Source: Hippopus hippopus (lineage: Eukaryota > Mollusca > Bivalvia > Cardiida > Cardiidae). Taken from it: a stretch of DNA of 64,000 bases. The position numbers were made by a program, and so were the translations under genes. Shown in pieces: positions 41,110 through 51,845 of the stretch. The stretch covers positions 10,675,918-10,739,917 of the forward strand of contig OX328104.1 in assembly GCA_946811185.2 (NCBI GenBank), read 5' to 3'. The number at the start of each line of letters is the position of its first letter. Within the stretch, counting starts at the first letter, position 1. Under the pieces are notes generated by a model. The model made no database searches and was not told the origin of the DNA. It saw only the letters and a program-made list of their open reading frames with translations.

Positions 41110-41916
41110 TAACATCTATTCTCGATCAAAATCTAGGCAACATAAACGTTACTATGCCTGTTCTCGAGCAAAATACAGTAAACATAACGTTGTTTCTTGA
41201 TGAGAACCCATTAAATATACATGCTGTTACGCCTATTTTCAATTCGAATTTAGTAAACACAACGTTGTTACACCTACTCTCGACAAGAATCCAGTAAACC
41301 GAATGTTGTTACCCCTATTGTCATTTTGAATCCAGTCAACACAACGTTACGCCTATTCTTGATACGAATTCAGCAAACACAACGTTGTCACGCCTATTCC
41401 CGATAAGGGTTCGGTAAACTTAACGTTACTTCGGCTCTTCTCAATTTGAATCAAGTAAACAAAACGTTACGTCTGTTCTCGATAAGAATTCGTTAAACAC
41501 ACCGTTGTTACGGCTTTTCCCGATAAGGATTCGGTAAGCACAACGTCGTCACATCTATTCTGGATCAGAATTCAGTAGATACTACGTTGTTACGCCTACC
41601 CTTGATGAAAATTCAGTAAACACAACGTTGTTACGCCTATTCTCAATTTGATTCCAGGATTCACTTCTTTGTTACGCCACTTCTCGATTAGAACCCAGTA
41701 GTCTTCAACATTTTTACACTTATTCTCGATTATAATCATAGAATCAAAACCGTGTTACACCTATTCTCGATAAGAATCCAGTAAACACAACGTTATTACG
41801 CCTATTCGCAATCAGAATGTAGTAATTACCAGTGCTGGTACGCCTATTTCTGTTCAGATTCCGGGAATCACAACTTTGCGACGCGTATATTCTATTAGAA
41901 TCCAAAAATCACAACC
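41110..41916. repeat. About 41-bp minisatellite
   Basis: About 20 diverged units of the form CCTATTCTCGATAAGAATCC then AGTAAACACAACGTTGTTACG. Each unit carries the palindromic AACGTT. Unit divergence suggests an old array. Confidence 0.93.
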
Positions 41917-41940
41917 AGAACATTTGATGAAATTATTGGA

Positions 41941-42171
41941 TCCTGCGTAGCTCAGGGGTAAAGTGTAGGACTCGTATCCTGGAGGCCTGGGCATGAGCCT
42001 CAATGGAAGCACTAGGTTTTTTGTGGGCGTGTCCTTGAGCAAAACACTTCAGAACTCTAGCGTAGTACTAGTGCAGAAACCAAGGACAAACATGAATATG
42101 AGAGCTGTCGCTGTGATAAAACTTACTAATGTTGAACGCGGCATTAACACCATTCAATCAATCAATCATTG
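41941..42171 (+). mobile_element. SINE-T copy
   Basis: TAGCTCAGGGGTAAAGTG A box; B-box region GGGCATGAGCCTC mutated; GTGTCCTTGAGCAAAACACT body; tail ATTAACACCATTCAATCAAT. Confidence 0.83.
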
Positions 42172-42342
42172 AAGAAAATTGTCCAGAAAGTCAGTTAATG
42201 GAAACCAGCATTTATCCTTTTCCCACAATGTTGTCTACCCTTTTGAAGATAAAAAACATCCTTTCGGCAACTTTTCATTTGTCATCTGCAATTGCTTTCA
42301 ATTTAGACAAATCCAGAATTTTGTCGTTTAGTAAGAAGTTAA
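42172..42342 (+). mobile_element. MITE-A right half, next to SINE-T
   Basis: Starts within the hairpin (AACCAGCATTTATCC) and ends GTTTAGTAAGAAGTTAA. Confidence 0.8.
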
Positions 42343-42425
42343 AAGACAAAGGTTTTCGTTACTCTGTGTATGGAAATGATTTCTTTTTCAGTTTGGCGAC
42401 ATGTATACCAGAGATCTTATCTATC

Positions 42426-42663
42426 TTAACCCTTTACCACATAATCCCGAGTTTTAACGACCGTAAAGACAAAGACTCCTGAAAACATTGTGGGAAAAGG
42501 AGAAAATGCTGGTAACCAGCATTTTCTCCATTTCCCACAATGTTTCTACCCTATCAAAGACAGAAATCATCATTTGAGCTACATTTAATTTGTCTTCTAC
42601 AAATGCTTTCAATTTGAACCAATTCGGACCAGTCTAAAATTTTGTCGTTAAGCAAAGGGTTAA
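42426..42663 (+). mobile_element. MITE-A copy, full length
   Basis: TTAACCCTTTACCACATAAT; small duplication GAACCAATTCGGACCAGTC near the right end; ends AAGCAAAGGGTTAA. Confidence 0.92.
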
Positions 42664-42877
42664 AAGAAATCACAAGGTTGATAATGAAGTTATATGATAT
42701 TGTAAATCCATGCTGTCACAATATTTCCTGATTTCGAGCTATCCAATAAATCACTGTGACGACACACAGGATTAGAGTACATGTATATATCTCTTACCCG
42801 AATTGAGATCTCTCACAGTAATTCTTTGGAGAGGAGAATAAATTTGAATGGAGAAAAGTCAGAGAGAGGGAGAGGGG

Positions 42878-42947
<70 letters not shown>

Positions 42948-43314
42948 GAGGGAGGCAGGAAGGGACGGACGAAGGGACGGACGGGCGGTTTTGCTTTACC
43001 TCTCTCAAACGCCCCAACCGTAAACTATGGTATACTTTTCATTCCATCTGACTTATCAAACCCAAAGTTGTCGGCTTCTTTTAAAATAAAGTTTAATAAA
43101 CTACTTTTATTCAACAATACAGCTGTTCAAAAGAAGCTCAAGGGTACACCCATACTGTGCCAATTACGACTTGAAATGCGTTTGTGTGTAGTGTACATCA
43201 AGACCTGACCTCATAAAAACAGCAGTCTAATCTCGAACATACACTAACAGTTTGTGGAGCATTCTGAATTCAACAGCATTGGCATTGCCATATTTAGGCC
43301 TAATTTACTGACAA
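42664..43314. other. Unrecognised sequence around a purine microsatellite
   Basis: Apart from the tract at 42860-42990, only a faint MITE-B-like pair (CAAGACCTGACC, CAGTCTAATCTCG) near 43199-43240 is seen. Confidence 0.5.
42860..42990. repeat. (GA)n-(ACAG)n-(GGAC)n compound microsatellite
   Basis: GA run, about nine ACAG units at 42911-42946, then GGACG-rich repeats. Confidence 0.93.
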
Positions 43315-43569
43315 AGTCCAATAGATTTGAGCCATGCTCAGTCCAACACATTTTAGCCATGCTCAGTCCAATTCATTTGAGCCATGCTCAGTCCAATACA
43401 TTCGAGCCATGCTCAGTCCAATACATTTTATACATGCTCAGTCCATTACATTTGATCTATGCTCAGTCCATTACATTTGATCTATGCTCAGTCCAGTACA
43501 TTTGAGCCATGCTCAGTTCAATATATTCGAGCCATGCTCAGTCCAATACATGTACATTTGAGCAATGCT
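43315..43569. repeat. 25-bp minisatellite made from a MITE-C end
   Basis: About ten units of CATTTGAGCCATGCTC plus AGTCCAATA. CATTTGAGCCATGCTC is the outer end of MITE-C, and the last unit runs straight into the MITE-C copy at 43565. Confidence 0.88.
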
Positions 43570-43800
43570 CTCTGAAAAGGTGGTTTTAACCCTTACAATA
43601 AGTTTCGACCCATGTCATCCTGCTCAGGCTGATACGGGTCGTAACTCTTTGCTATTGACATTTTTTTGCATGTCAAAAGACCATCTTAACTCATGATTTA
43701 ACCGGTGGTTAAATAAAATGAATCCATTTTATGCTTGGTATAATGGTATAATACGTTACGAGATGTATTCGCATTCAACCCCCTTTTCACAGAACGCCTA
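43565..43800 (+). mobile_element. MITE-C copy adjoining its own end-derived array
   Basis: ATGCTCTCTGAAAAGG start, CCATGTCATCCTGCTCAGG hairpin region, CATTCAACCCCCTTTTCACA end. Confidence 0.8.
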
Positions 43801-43830
43801 TCATTTACTTGATGCGTTAAAGGTTAACCC

Positions 43831-44061
43831 TTAAACCTTTACCAGACGACAAAATTTCATACTGGTCCAAATTGAAAGCATTTGCAGACGACAAAGTGAA
43901 GGTGGCCAAAATGACGAATTTCTTTCGTGTTAGGGTAGAAAACATTGTGGTAAAAGGAGAAAATGCTGGTTACCAGCATTTTCTCCTTTTCCCACAATGT
44001 TTTCAAAAGCTTTCTTTTTTCAGAGTCGCTAAAAGTCGGCATTTAGTGATGGAAGAATAAA
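43831..44061 (-). mobile_element. MITE-A copy
   Basis: TTAAACCTTTACCAGACGAC start, hairpin perfect but for TGTGGTAAAAG, right end eroded (TTTAGTGATGGAAGAATAAA). Confidence 0.88.
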
Positions 44062-44065
44062 CAGC

Positions 44066-44265
44066 TTAATAAATCAAGACTTGAACTCCCAACCAATGTC
44101 AAAATCCCAATCATTGTGACGTCAAAGTTCTTTTCGTCATGAAAATATATCTCTGTATCGGACAGTGTATATCCAAGATCAGACTGCACGTTTTGTGCAG
44201 TCTGATCTTGATCTACGCTGCCCGCAGAAGGGTATTGAGTTACACATAGAAGCCTAAAGAGTTTA
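44066..44265 (-). mobile_element. MITE-B copy
   Basis: TATCGGACAGTGTATATCC to GCCTAAAGAGTTTAAG; core intact. Confidence 0.82.
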
Positions 44266-45195
44266 AGTTTTGAAATGAAGACGCGATATTTTGGTCGTTC
44301 TGTTTACTTATTTCGCAGCTAGAGCGCTTTCGATTAGATCTCGAGGGTTATGTTTGCCTTATCAAACTGGCTGTCTCTCCGATAGAAATGATTTTTTTTT
44401 TATACAAAATGTGAAAACATACAAGATAAAACATTTTCATAACGGATTTCCTACAGCGATTTTGCACAGCTTTTTTATCTTCTCTATCTATTTATATTTT
44501 GCAGGAATGCTTTTGCTACGTTACCGACATTTATAAAACGAGGCAGAATATTCATGCACGAGAAGAAAAATGAAAATCGGTCAAGTGTGGAAGAAAACAG
44601 AAAAATTTGGTCAATACATTGACTGTATACTGGGAGGTGGGTGGGGGTCGGGGCAAAATACCATTTTTCGTCGCCCCATTGTTATTTTTCTTAGAAAAAC
44701 CATCATTTATAAAACAGTAGTTGGCCTTACAAAGGAAATTTGGGTTAATCGCGTACAAAGTAATTAAAAACTACCGGGTAGTAGCTGAGCAGATTAAGTC
44801 TATTTTTTCCACTAAAATCACGCATTTAGTGATTAAAGCATAAAGCTTTGCACTGATACTTAGATAGGGACCTTGTTTTGATAAAACCAGTTAGCCATTT
44901 GAAATTTCAAAATGGCGGCCATTTTTTTTTCTTTTTTCAAGATGGCCGCCGAGGCATATCGAAATACTGTATTTTGGTATTTCTTTGATGGTTGTATGAC
45001 AAGATTTGTCGTAAAATTATAGTTTCTATGCTAGACAGAGACAAATAAGAGTAAATAGATGGTTTATAGTGGTAAGTGTTAGTCGGTGTGGAAGGTCTTA
45101 ATATAAAAAAAAAAGTGTGTTCACAGTTCCTTTTTCAGAAAGACGTTCGGTCTCCGCCAGTCGGTGGGCTAGTCTTCGGCTGAAGAAATAGAACC
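44266..45195. other. No recognised repeat; small inverted GGCGGCC motif pair
   Basis: AAAATGGCGGCCATTTT and AAGATGGCCGCC face each other at 44909-44950, forming a short hairpin of YY1-like appearance. Nothing else stands out. Confidence 0.45.
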
Positions 45196-45229
45196 ATGTT
45201 TAGAATAACTGGTGAATTTGACACAAGAA

Positions 45230-45365
45230 TCTTCGACGTAACTTTTGACTTATTTCTTGGTATTGGTATTTTTGAATGAATAAATAGTAGTTTGCAATTG
45301 GTAAAAAAAATGTAGACATGTTTATTCTGCGGGCCCATGCCGACCTATTTGCAGGCACATCAACA
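45230..45365 (-). repeat. Family J repeat, copy 3
   Basis: TATTTCTTGGTATTGGTATT, TAGTAGTTTGCAATTGG, AGACATGTTTATTCTGCGGG. Confidence 0.65.
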
Positions 45366-45904
45366 CAAATATACAAGCGTTGCTAACGCTAACTGATACC
45401 CTGTGGGGCGTTTATTCACACGTTAGTAAATGAATACGATAGAGAAAAACCTTTTTCTTGTACTAACTGGTAATGTAATATCTTTTTAAACGCTACCCTA
45501 TGAACCATTACTGTATGTCTATGTATTTCCACGTACAACATTTTTAGCATCAACTGTTCCTGTTTTAACGTCGCCACCGGTTTCCCAGATGGCGACGCCC
45601 CCAGGAAACTAAGAAACAGTCCCACTACTATAAATCTATATGTACAGTGCATACCCACACTATATAAATACTTCGCGTTCAGTCCTATTCTGGAATGGTA
45701 TTCATGAATGGTACACCGACCGACATATTTTGAGGACTGGTGTCGCTCTCATCCCTATCGTTCATGTTCATAAGAACGCTCCTTCCCCGGTATCCTGAAA
45801 ATACCAATCGTCACGTGACACAATGATTACTGTTTAATGTATAACATTGTTTTCTCATGTATCTATGTAATAGATTTCAGAATAAAAGTAGTTACCTGTC
45901 TGTC
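45366..45904. other. Mostly unrecognised
   Basis: GTCGCCACCGG...GGCGAC hairpin at 45570-45596 resembles the tail of SINE-3 (compare 53426). Confidence 0.4.
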
Positions 45905-46140
45905 TGTCATTTTTTGTCACGGGGGATATTGAAGGATACAGGACGAAACCCATCCTTAGTTACGCATAGTTCTTTAACGTGTTCGGTGTAAAGCCTAGGT
46001 TTAACGTCTCATCCGAAAGATTTTTTAGTGATTTCAGGTGGCCAGCCATGGGGCTCGAACCATCACCCTCAAGTGGCATAAGATGTGACGTTCACAAATC
46101 TCATGTTCTGCCACATAAACTATCGGGGATGGTCGATAAG
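45905..46140 (-). mobile_element. SINE-3 copy
   Basis: Reverse-strand B box GGTTCGAGCCCCAT and the body GATGAGACGTTAAACC match the copy at 9680. The tail lies to the left (GACGAAACCCATCC). Confidence 0.72.
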
Positions 46141-46510
46141 CTGGGGGCAGACTTTTCATTCTCTGTCAATAAACAAGTGTTGTTTGATATCAAATATAAC
46201 AAACAAAAAATCAGTATAGAATTTCGTTTTATCTTTTCAATAATAAATTTTCCAACAACCGACTAGCTTCTTAAGAGGTCGAAATAAACACTTTCCTATT
46301 ACAAACAGTACGTTTTGACACATTCAAAACAGGTAACTATTGAAAACAATATAGCAATAGAAAAAATGCCCTTGATGAAAAATTTTCCATTGGCCACAAT
46401 TTTTTCTGATGTATCCAAGTGTGTAATTTGTATTCGGTCGAAATTCTTTTTTTTTTTTTTCAAATTTTAATCATAATAAAATAAAGTTGAAGAAGTGAAG
46501 TTTACAAAGT
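46141..46510. other. No recognised feature
   Basis: Possible very worn MITE-A hairpin near 46335-46405 (GAAAACAATATAGC, GGCCACAATTTTTTC). Confidence 0.4.
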
Positions 46511-46740
46511 TTAACTCTATAGTATACCAGATTTACGTAATTTAGTCTAATCCAAATCAAAACCATTTCCAGATGAAAATTTAAAATTAAATCAAAGGAT
46601 GTGATTTGTTTATAGTTTGAAAGGAAAGAAAACAATGTTGGAAAAGGAGAAAATGCTGTTTCAAAAATGCCGTCTCCTGTTCGAACAATGTTTTCAGGAA
46701 CATTTCATCTTCTGATTCGAGATTGTTTGAGTATAAGATC
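46511..46740 (-). mobile_element. MITE-A copy, old
   Basis: TTAACTCTATAGTATACCAG start; hairpin tip broken (GCTGTTTCAAAAATGC). Confidence 0.7.
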
Positions 46741-46744
46741 AAAG

Positions 46745-46924
46745 GACATTTTTGAAATGATAGAAAACACTATGGAAAAAATGGAGAAAATAATGGTTAC
46801 CAGCATTTTCTCCTTTTTCTACAATGTTTTCAATACCAACATGTTCTCCTTGTCACAGAGTGTTTTCAAATCGAATCTTCTTTTGGGTCGTTTAAAAACA
46901 CTGGATTATTTGGGTTAAAAGTTA
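46745..46924 (-). mobile_element. MITE-A copy, left part lost, extra arm
   Basis: Hairpin plus a second right-arm-like piece (ACATGTTCTCCTTGTCACAG); right end TTTGGGTTAAAAGTTAA. Confidence 0.72.
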
Positions 46925-47177
46925 AACGGTTGAAGGATGGCTTTAAAAAATCCCGACCCTGTTTCAGGGGGTTCTCTTTTTTTGTCCCGGGCACGTCCAT
47001 TATTGACATTGTGGAAACTCTATAAAGCTTGTGTTAATATTTGACTTTAACTTGAGTTCTGAATGGCGTTTGTACTCGGCCTTGATTTACTCTTTCCTTC
47101 ATCAGCATGCTTTTTGATGACCTTACTGTACAAAACTTTCAGAAACGTACATGGTAACAAGAAAAATCATATAACTC

Positions 47178-47385
47178 TTAAGTTCCTAAATAAATAGAAT
47201 AAAGATTTCAAGCCAACAGAATACACCAAAACATTGCGATTTCAAAGTGCTTGTTCCCCGGGAAAAAAACTCACCGTATCGGACAGCGTAGATCCAAGAT
47301 CAGACTGCACATTCTGTGCAGTCTGATCTTGATCTACACTGTCCGCAAAAGGTCAGTGAGTCATGCTAAGCAGCCTAATGGTTAA
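47178..47385 (-). mobile_element. MITE-B copy, full length
   Basis: TTAAGTTCCTAAATAAATAG start, perfect hairpin, GCAGCCTAATGGTTAA end. Confidence 0.9.
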
Positions 47386-47913
47386 AAACAAGAAATATCT
47401 TTAAAAAAAAGATAGACGGTGTAAAGGGTACCAGCGTATGAATACTTAACTCTTCTGTGGTTCAATATGATAAAAAGTAAATCCCGCCAGCAGCTGCCTC
47501 TGTTTTCTCATAGTTTTGCATATTAATCTGAAAACTGATTTATTTTTAGTTCTATTACCCATATATTTTTCAAGATTAGACTTTAATCCAAATAATCGTT
47601 GGAAAAGGAGCACTTGCTGCCAGCAATTATGTGTCTGAACATGGATCGTAAATTACATGTTATATACGATCCCTGGTCTGAAAAAAAAAACATTTAGAGT
47701 GTACAGTAATGGGTGATAGGACAACTAACACTTAAAAAAAAATATTAAATTTTTTTGCAGATGCATTAAGACCGCTTTTCACATAGCACGGTTCACATCA
47801 TAAGCCATCGCGTGCTTCCCATTAATGATCGAATAGGGTGATTGAATTTTGCGCAGAGAATAATATCTGCTTGTAACAAGGTGTCAAAATAATATCAAAC
47901 CAAAAGCGCCAGA
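47386..47913. other. Unrecognised, with a MITE-C end fragment
   Basis: TTTGCAGATGCATTAAGACC and GCTTTTCACATAGCACGG at 47752-47792 are the right end of a MITE-C. Confidence 0.5.
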
Positions 47914-48125
47914 TTTAACTCTTTACCACACGGGAAAATTTCAGACTCTTCCATATTGAGAGTAGTTTCCAAACATCAAACCAATTGTGGCCAAAATGAG
48001 GAAGTTTGCCTTTAAAAGGCGAAGAAAACATCGCGGGAAAAGGAGAAAATGCTGGTTACCAGCATTTTCTCCTTTTCCCACAATGTTTTCACAGGTCTTC
48101 TTTTCTTCCTCCGGGTCGTTAAACC
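47914..48125 (-). mobile_element. MITE-A copy, right terminus lost
   Basis: TTAACTCTTTACCACACGGG; hairpin with ACATCGCGGG in the left arm only; fades after GGGTCGTTAAACC. Confidence 0.87.
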
Positions 48126-48475
48126 CATAAAATGTTTCAAAAAAGGTACAGGAAAAGAAGAAACAATCGATGGATCGTGTTGGGTTCGGTTTGTTTTTCA
48201 ACTCAAGCGTATAAAACTGGATTAGTAGCTTAACATTGCCTGTATACTGTCGCAGAAAAAGTTACTGTATCTTGTAAGTTAATGTGAGAGATTTGTTTTA
48301 ACACCAACTGTGTATAGCTTTGTAAAACATCGTGGGAAATGAAGAAATTGTTCAGAACTAGGCAACGTCTCTTGTTACCACACTGGCTCCTTCATGTTCA
48401 CCCTTTACTTCGAATTAACGTTTTTTTCTTTATCATGGAAGAAGTTCAAACAAAGCCAATGGAGTAAAGGGCGAT
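48126..48475. other. No recognised feature
   Basis: A weak GTAAAACATCGTGGGAAATG near 48321 may be a MITE-A relic. Confidence 0.4.
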
Positions 48476-48697
48476 TTAACCTTTTCCTTGACGACAAAAT
48501 TTTAGACTTGCCCAAATTGAAAGCACTTGCAGGCAAAAAAAATCACTTCTGGGTCATATGATCGGATTTATGTTTTAAAGGGTAGAAAAAAATAGTGGGA
48601 AAAGAAGAAAATGCTTGTTACCAACATTTTCTCCTTTTCCCACAATGTTTTCAATGCTGTTTTTTTTTTTTAGCAAGGGTCGTTAAAACTCGTCTAA
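48476..48697 (-). mobile_element. MITE-A copy
   Basis: TTTAACCTTTTCCTTGACGA start; poly-A and poly-T tracts inserted on either side; right end lost after AAAACTCGTC. Confidence 0.83.
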
Positions 48698-48762
48698 TAG
48701 GCAATAACTTGTATACAAAAGTTTGGCCAGGTGTTCAGCCTAAATAGCTTATATCATAATAA

Positions 48763-49156
48763 TGGCCTGAAACACGCGAAAAGGGGCATTCGGACATTTG
48801 CGTAAACTGTCGTCCAGGATCAGCCTGCGCAGTCCGCGCAGACTAATCCGAAACGACACTTTCCGTTTTTGTATAATTTTCTGTTTTTGCGCAAGTCTAA
48901 TGTAGGACAAAATTTAATGTAGTCGTAAAGTGCCGCCTCGAATTAGCCTGCGCGTATAGCGCAGTCCGCGCAGACTAATCCGAAACGACACTTTCAGTTT
49001 TTGTACCATTTTCTGTTTTTGCGCATGTCTATTATAGGACAAAATTTAATGTGTCGTAAAGTGTCGTCTGGGATTAGCATGCGCGTACAGCGCAGGCTGA
49101 TCCAAGATGACATTTTACCCAAATATCCGAATGCCCCTTTTCATGTGTTGCAGGCC
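48763..49156 (+). mobile_element. MITE-D copy with internal duplication
   Basis: GGCCTGAAACACGCGAAAAG and CTTTTCATGTGTTGCAGGCC ends. A segment of about 128 bp (from GACTAATCCGAAACGACACT) is present twice, at about 48840 and 48968. Confidence 0.85.
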
Positions 49157-49364
49157 ATATGGAATTTTAATTTGTCATATTGTGACAAAACAACGTGCAC
49201 AGCATAATATCGAAATTCCCATTTTATCTAAATACTCGGGGCACAAAATGTCGGGACGTAATTTTGGGTGATTATCGCGCGAACTGCACAGAAAGGTTAT
49301 CGATTATCTTGTCATGGTTTGGGATTTGCAATGAATGGGGGTGGGGGGGGGGTTCCTTTTTGAA

Positions 49365-49580
49365 GCCTTTACCAGACAATATTGTGTTTTTATCTAATGG
49401 CCCTGGGGAAAAAGGCTTTTTCGAAAACAATGTGGGTAAAGGAGACAATGCTGGTAACCTGCATTTTCTCCTTTTTCCACATTATCTTCTACTCATCCGA
49501 TGACAAATTCAATTATTTGAGCCATATTTGCAGTCTACAAGTGCTTTCAAGTTGGTAAAGTTTAAAAGTTTGTCATCCCG
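49365..49580 (+). mobile_element. MITE-A copy, diverged
   Basis: CCTTTACCAGACAATATTGT start, TTTGTCATCCCG end; hairpin changes mostly unmatched. A G-run precedes it. Confidence 0.78.
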
Positions 49581-49641
49581 TTTCTATTGCAATACTTTTT
49601 TACGGTCCAAAAATATCCCGTGTCGAGAGAAAAGACTGACT

Positions 49642-49955
49642 GATTGATTAGTTCTGGTGTATAACACCGTTTTTCAACATCATTTCAGTTACGTCGCGGC
49701 GCCCAGTGGACCTATCCATACTTCCCTTGAATTTCTCTTACCAGTATCACGCACAATATTCTTCCCAAGCCACTGACTGATTTCTCACGAAACATCGTCG
49801 AAAGAGTGATCAGCGGTGAAAGAGGAATGAATCTGAATCCTGTCGCAAAGTATATCATCAGTCTCTGAACGAAATTGGCCGAGCTGTGGATTCGAACCAG
49901 CGATCCTCTGTTCTAAAGTCCTTTACGCTGGCAATTGCGACGCTAGCGCTCGGGC
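49642..49955 (-). mobile_element. SINE-S copy
   Basis: TTTTTCAACATCATTTCAGT tail, ACGTCGCGGCGCCCAGTG, reverse-strand B box GGTTCGAATCC, GCTAGCGCTCGGG end. Confidence 0.82.
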
Positions 49956-49964
49956 GAGAGAAAA

Positions 49965-50060
49965 GAAGCATTGTTTGTAAAAATGTATTTCTCCTTTTCC
50001 ACAATATTTTCCTTCTGATTGATAAGTGAATTTTTCATTTTCATAAGCAATTTGTCTGTA
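49965..50060 (+). mobile_element. MITE-A fragment between two SINEs
   Basis: TTTCTCCTTTTCCACAATAT and a worn right flank ending CAATTTGTCTG. Confidence 0.5.
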
Positions 50061-50064
50061 GTGT

Positions 50065-50332
50065 CGAGCACACTAGCCCAGTTAGTAACGTACCGGGCTT
50101 GAAACCAGAAGGGTCGTCGGTTAGAACCCCGAGCTAGGCCTATTTCTTTCTGACAGTCAATGATAGTCATTGCGATAGGATTCATTCTCACCGCTGACCA
50201 TTGTTTCGAAGATAGTTATGTGTGAGAGTACCCAGTGGCTTGGGTCGAATACTGTGCTAAGTAGTGGTAAAGGGAAATTCCAGGAAAGCAAGGATAGGTA
50301 CACTTGCTGCCGCGATATAACTGAAGTAAAGT
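50065..50332 (+). mobile_element. SINE-S copy, opposite orientation
   Basis: Head first: GCACACTAGCCCAGTTAG and GGTTAGAACCCCGAG. The body GACCATTGTTTCGAAGATAG and the tail GCCGCGATATAACTGAAGTA follow. Confidence 0.8.
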
Positions 50333-50357
50333 TAATATAAAAACAATAGAAATGGGC

Positions 50358-50620
50358 CATTCTCTGAGAAAAGAGGATTTAATGCATTTGCAAAAAGTAT
50401 CGATTCATGACAGCCTGCACAGTCCGCGCAGACCGACCCGAGTCAAAACTTTTTGATATTGGTATATTTTCTGCATGTTAAAAGACCATTCTACTTCATT
50501 CTACCATATTTTATGCTTCAGTTTTTTAGGAAAAGACGATCCATGTCAAACAAGGAAGTCGTTTACATAGTGCATTACAGAGATGCATTAAACTCCCTTT
50601 TTCCCAGAACACTGCTCAAA
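50358..50620 (+). mobile_element. MITE-C copy
   Basis: CTCTGAGAAAAGAGG start; CAGCCTGCACAGTCCGCGCA core; AAACTCCCTTTTTCCCAG end then AACACTGCTCAAAT. Confidence 0.85.
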
Positions 50621-50939
50621 TATAAATAGTCAGTTGTATCATTGCAAAAAGTTATTTTGAATTCTTTTTTCGGTAAGTACATTTATAGATTAAACATAAT
50701 TATTTAGTAAAGGTATATCATTCTACAATAGTTTGCAAAGTTCCGTGCAAGACAGTTGGAAATGAATGTTTAGGTAAGTATCAAGTATAGCTTTATTGCA
50801 CCGAACTCGTATCTGAAAGGAAAAGTATACGTCCATAACGTAACCTTTCTAACCTTATAGAATTTGATACATGTAACAGTATAGGTAGAGTAGCAATAAT
50901 GTGTCACTGTTGACTGAAAAAAATCACCCTTCTTTATTC
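50621..50939. other. No recognised feature
   Basis: No shared repeat seen. Confidence 0.5.
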
Positions 50940-51152
50940 TTAACCCATAAAGTGCCTTTCACAACCATAGGTCTCTTTGCGGACAGTGTAGATCAAGATC
51001 AGGCTGCACAAAATGTGCAGCCTGATCTTTAATCTACACTGTCCGTATTGCTCAAACACCGAAGACAAGAGTAAACTGGTACTTGTGATTATTTGGGATT
51101 TATTTGCAGATTGAAAGTATTTTTGCGGTTTTTTCGGCGCGCTAAGGGTTAA
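50940..51152 (+). mobile_element. MITE-B copy with matched core substitution
   Basis: GATCAGGCTGCACA pairs with TGTGCAGCCTGATC (family: GACTGC / GCAGTC). TTAACCCATAAAGTGCC to GCGCTAAGGGTTAA. It shares TTAA with the next element. Confidence 0.9.
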
Positions 51153-51640
51153 CATTTCACCATATGACAACATTTTAGAGCTGTCCATACCGATGGATTG
51201 ATTGTATGGTGTTTAACACCGTTTTTCCGGCGGCCAGTGCACCTATCCATGCTTTCTTTGAGTCTCTTTTTACCAGTACTCCGCACAATTTTCTTTCCAA
51301 GCCATTGGCTGCTTTCCCACATAACCATCGTCGAAACAATGGTCAGCCATGGGGAAGGAATGAATCCTGTCGCAATGACTGTCATCAATCCCTGGAAAGA
51401 AATTGGTCGAGCCAGGGATCGAACCCACGACCCCCTGTTCTAAAGTCCTGCACGCTAACAGCTGAGCTACCGGGGCTCAGCTATCCATACCGAAGCATTT
51501 GTAGATGGCAAGGTAGATATAGTTAAAATGATGGAATTTGTCTTTCAACGGGTAGAAAACACTGTGGAAAAAGGAGAAAATGCTGGTCACCAGCATTTTC
51601 TCCTTCTCCTACAATGTTTTCAAAAGCAGTGCTCCCTTGT
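51149..51640 (-). mobile_element. MITE-A copy split by a SINE-S
   Basis: TTAACATTTCACCATATGAC to TCCATACCGA, the SINE, then CATACCGAAGCATTTGTAGA and the hairpin. The right end is truncated. Confidence 0.87.
51194..51478 (-). mobile_element. SINE-S copy with clear target duplication
   Basis: Flanked by 15-bp duplications AGCTGTCCATACCGA (51179) and AGCTATCCATACCGA (51479). Reverse-strand A box TAGCTCAGCTGTTAGCG and B box GGTTCGATCCC. The body holds CCACATAACCATCGTCG. Confidence 0.92.
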
Positions 51641-51654
51641 TGTTGTTTTACTTT

Positions 51655-51805
51655 ATTCCATAAACAAGCGACACAAGCTTTTGTTAATAGCGAAGATCAA
51701 GATCAGATTGCAGAGAATGTGCAGTCTGATTTCTGATCTGCATTCTACACTGCTTCAATCTAGATTGTGACTTAGCTGTCTCTTTTTTTTTTGCAGCTGA
51801 TGTGT
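51655..51805 (+). mobile_element. MITE-B2 copy, partial
   Basis: GCTTTTGTTAATAGCGAAGA, core GATCAGATTGCAGAG...GTGCAGTCTGATTTCTG, then GACTTAGCTGTCTC as in the copies at 21723 and 30078. Confidence 0.7.
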
Positions 51806-51845
51806 ATTGGTGGACGTTGGAAAAAAGACACCCACTAATAAATCG

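Noticed and set aside
45416..45658. 80-codon minus-strand frame with a signal-like start
   Set aside because: Part overlaps a probable SINE-3 tail hairpin and no homologous protein is recognised.
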